NCBI RefSeq assembly: GCF_003672135.1
Contig: NC_039513.1
Span: 9,424,833 to 9,488,832, forward strand
Direction: 5' to 3'
DNA from: Ooceraea biroi
Taxonomy: Eukaryota > Arthropoda > Insecta > Hymenoptera > Formicidae
Length of the DNA: 64,000 nt
In this document: positions 62,224 to 64,000 of the stretch, piece by piece
How the letters are laid out: each line of letters starts with the position of its first letter
Position numbering within the stretch: the stretch's first letter is position 1
Position numbers and translations under genes: made by a program
The notes under the pieces: generated by a model
Database searches by the model: none
What the model saw: only the letters and a program-made list of their open reading frames with translations
What the model was told of the DNA's origin: nothing

Positions 62224-64000
62224 TTAGAAGAAGCCGTCACCGGTGGGGTCGTTCACCCAGGGGTAGTTGTTGGGGCAGCGCACGCAAGTCTGCAGGTTTA
62301 TGGTCTCGCCGGGCACCTCCTTCGAGGTCAGCTTGCAGGTGTGGGGCACCCAGCAGGCTGGCGGGCCGTCTACCGTGCACTTCTCCCGCCAGGGCTCGAA
62401 GGTCTTCGATTCGGTGATGGTGCGCGGGTTCTGGATCCACTGGATCACCTGAGTCATCGTCACAAAGTAGACGTCGTTGTGATTCTGGAGGATTTCGTCG
62501 ATCCAGTAGAGGAAGGCGTCCAGGAACTCGGGATTGTTCTTCAGCCAGGCGGCGTGGAAGTAGAGGCCGAGGGGCGCACGGTTCTGCTCGTAGTGACGGT
62601 CAAAGTTGTGGTTGAGGAAGTTGTAGAACTGGTCGCCAGTCAGGATGTTGCTGCAAGAGTCCACCATCGCGCAACCGGGCAGGTACTCATCGTTTTGGGG
62701 GTCCTCGCGACGGTCCAGCTCGTTCATCACCATTTCCCATACGGCGTGCGACCTGCAAATATTCGCAACATTTTGTACGTTTAAGTTGAGGTACTCGTTA
62801 ATGTAGAATATTGTTTCCGAAACGTTTCTATGCAGCTAAACGCTTACCTGGTGGGACAGTGCTGAAGATTTCCATGGCAGCGGTGCGGCATCCTGAAGTA
62901 CATGGTGTACGGCCAGAGCGGGGGGTTGTTCAGGGCCGAGGTGATGGTGGAGTCGTACAGGAAGGCCTGCTCCTCCATCATGGTGAACTGATTGTTACCG
63001 CCGACTCGCAAGTACGGCGCCCTGACGCCCACCACGCTGTTGTCCGTCAGATTGGCGAACTTCTCGGCGATGATCCTCATGCCGGCCATCTCTTTCGCCC
63101 AATCGTCGACGGTGGCATCCGACCAGAAGCGCTCGTCGTCATTGTGCCTTGCCCCAAAGTTGTCATGTGAACAATATGTAGTGACCGAGTTCCATTTTTA
63201 ACAATTATGACTATGCGAGCGACTATGATCGTGCATCACAGGAACCTGTACTCGTGAACCTGCTCTGCAGTTTTCGACCTCGTGAATCTGTTTTCCTGAG
63301 ACCTTGCACTCGATAGGGTCCCGTCGCGATAATCCCGCAGAGGATGCTAATTCCGGCGGGATTCTCCGGATGAAACGTGAATGACAGAGAGAAAGAGACA
63401 TGACAATGTTAATAAAAGGAGTCAATTCTTACGAGATAGAGTGAACGGCGATTTCGTGGCCCTTCCTGTGCATCTCCTGGACCGCGGAATAGTTGGTGTA
63501 CTTGTGCGACACGAAGAAGGTAGCCTTGATGTCGCAGCCGTTCGGGTTCTTGCGTTTGCTGAAAATCTCCTTGTACAGGCCGATGTTGTTGTTGTTGATG
63601 GCATCGTCGAACGTTATCGTGACCATTTGGGGTACATCCTTGGATGGGAGATCGCCAGGTATCGTGGTGCCATCCTCCGAGCAGAAGCAGTCGGGCAAGA
63701 CGCACACAACGGGGTCGCAGGGTGGTGCCCTATTGGGATCATTGTCCATGTCTGGAACGTCGAGAAGATCGCAATCGTTCAGCCTCGCAAAATTTCTTCA
63801 ATTCTCAAAAGAGATTTTTGTTCCTTGCAGATCCGAAGTACTTCTCGTTGAGGGAATACGGAAATTTCCTGCGACTTACCGCAAATGTTTTCATCAGAGC
63901 CATCAGTACAATCCTTCTCCCCGTTACAGAAGAGACCCCTCTCGATACAGGATCCGTCTCCGCACGCGAGATAGCCATCCTGGCAGAGCGGTTCCTCGGT
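62224..64000 (-). CDS. serp: Chitin deacetylase 1, serpentine (5' part beyond the window)
   Basis: Secreted chitin-binding deacetylase of cuticle and trachea. Minus-strand exons: 63880->64000 (LDLa, CIERGLFCNGEKDCTDGSDE), 63433-63751, 62848-63147 and 62224-62752 with stop; all junctions GT/AG and in phase. The NodB domain keeps TITFDDAINNNN (both aspartates of motif 1), the HSISH zinc-ligand motif (split by an intron at 63433/63147), and the RAPYLRVGG and LYFHAAWL blocks. The protein ends DPTGDGFF, as in CDA1 proteins. The signal peptide and chitin-binding domain lie to the right of 64000. The acceptor at 63148 (GGGGCAAG) is weak in pyrimidines but gives the only family-consistent join (ISHNDDERFW). 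Paralogue of vermiform on the same strand. Confidence 0.94.

Overview
The window looks like insect nuclear DNA, most likely from a hymenopteran and perhaps an ant. The genes have introns with GT/AG borders. Two cuticle and tracheal chitin deacetylase genes of the insect serpentine/vermiform pair are present. The non-coding DNA is CpG-rich, there is a decayed mariner element, and there are intron-containing tRNA-Tyr genes. The order is insect with high confidence; the ant or hymenopteran call is an inference from base composition and gene style only.

Layout. (1) 1-19112, plus strand: the 3' part of an RPUSD2/RluA-type pseudouridine synthase gene. Four coding exons are in view and the 5' exon(s) lie to the left of the window. 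Its 13.9-kb intron holds a dead mariner (4411-5650). (2) 19113-24292: non-coding DNA with one small unexplained ORF. (3) 24293-26312, minus strand: a complete six-exon gene for the complex I 51-kDa subunit NDUFV1. About 200 nt upstream on the same strand is a 66-codon ORF with an ideal start context. (4) 27053-28761, plus strand: a complete four-exon PREB/Sec12 gene, divergent from NDUFV1. (5) 31336-39943, minus strand: a complete vermiform (CDA2) gene with two mutually exclusive exons for the second half of its chitin-binding domain and a 935-bp foldback element in the intron beside them. (6) 39944-62223: a gene-poor 22 kb holding a cluster of six tRNA-Tyr genes (one broken), two AT-rich foldback repeats and a two-exon BTB-BACK gene. 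(7) 62224-64000, minus strand: the 3' part of serpentine (CDA1), continuing past the right edge.

How the genes relate. serpentine and vermiform are tandem paralogues on the same strand. Both are secreted matrix proteins with a chitin-binding domain, an LDLa domain and a NodB-type deacetylase domain. Here serpentine keeps the NodB metal and catalytic residues, while vermiform has lost several of them. NDUFV1 (mitochondrial respiration) and PREB (ER export, SAR1 activation) are unrelated housekeeping genes that share one intergenic promoter region. No prokaryotic genes, CRISPR arrays or viral genes were seen. Exon borders were placed by hand from reading frame, splice dinucleotides and family conservation. 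Most of the remaining sequence has no feature I can support.
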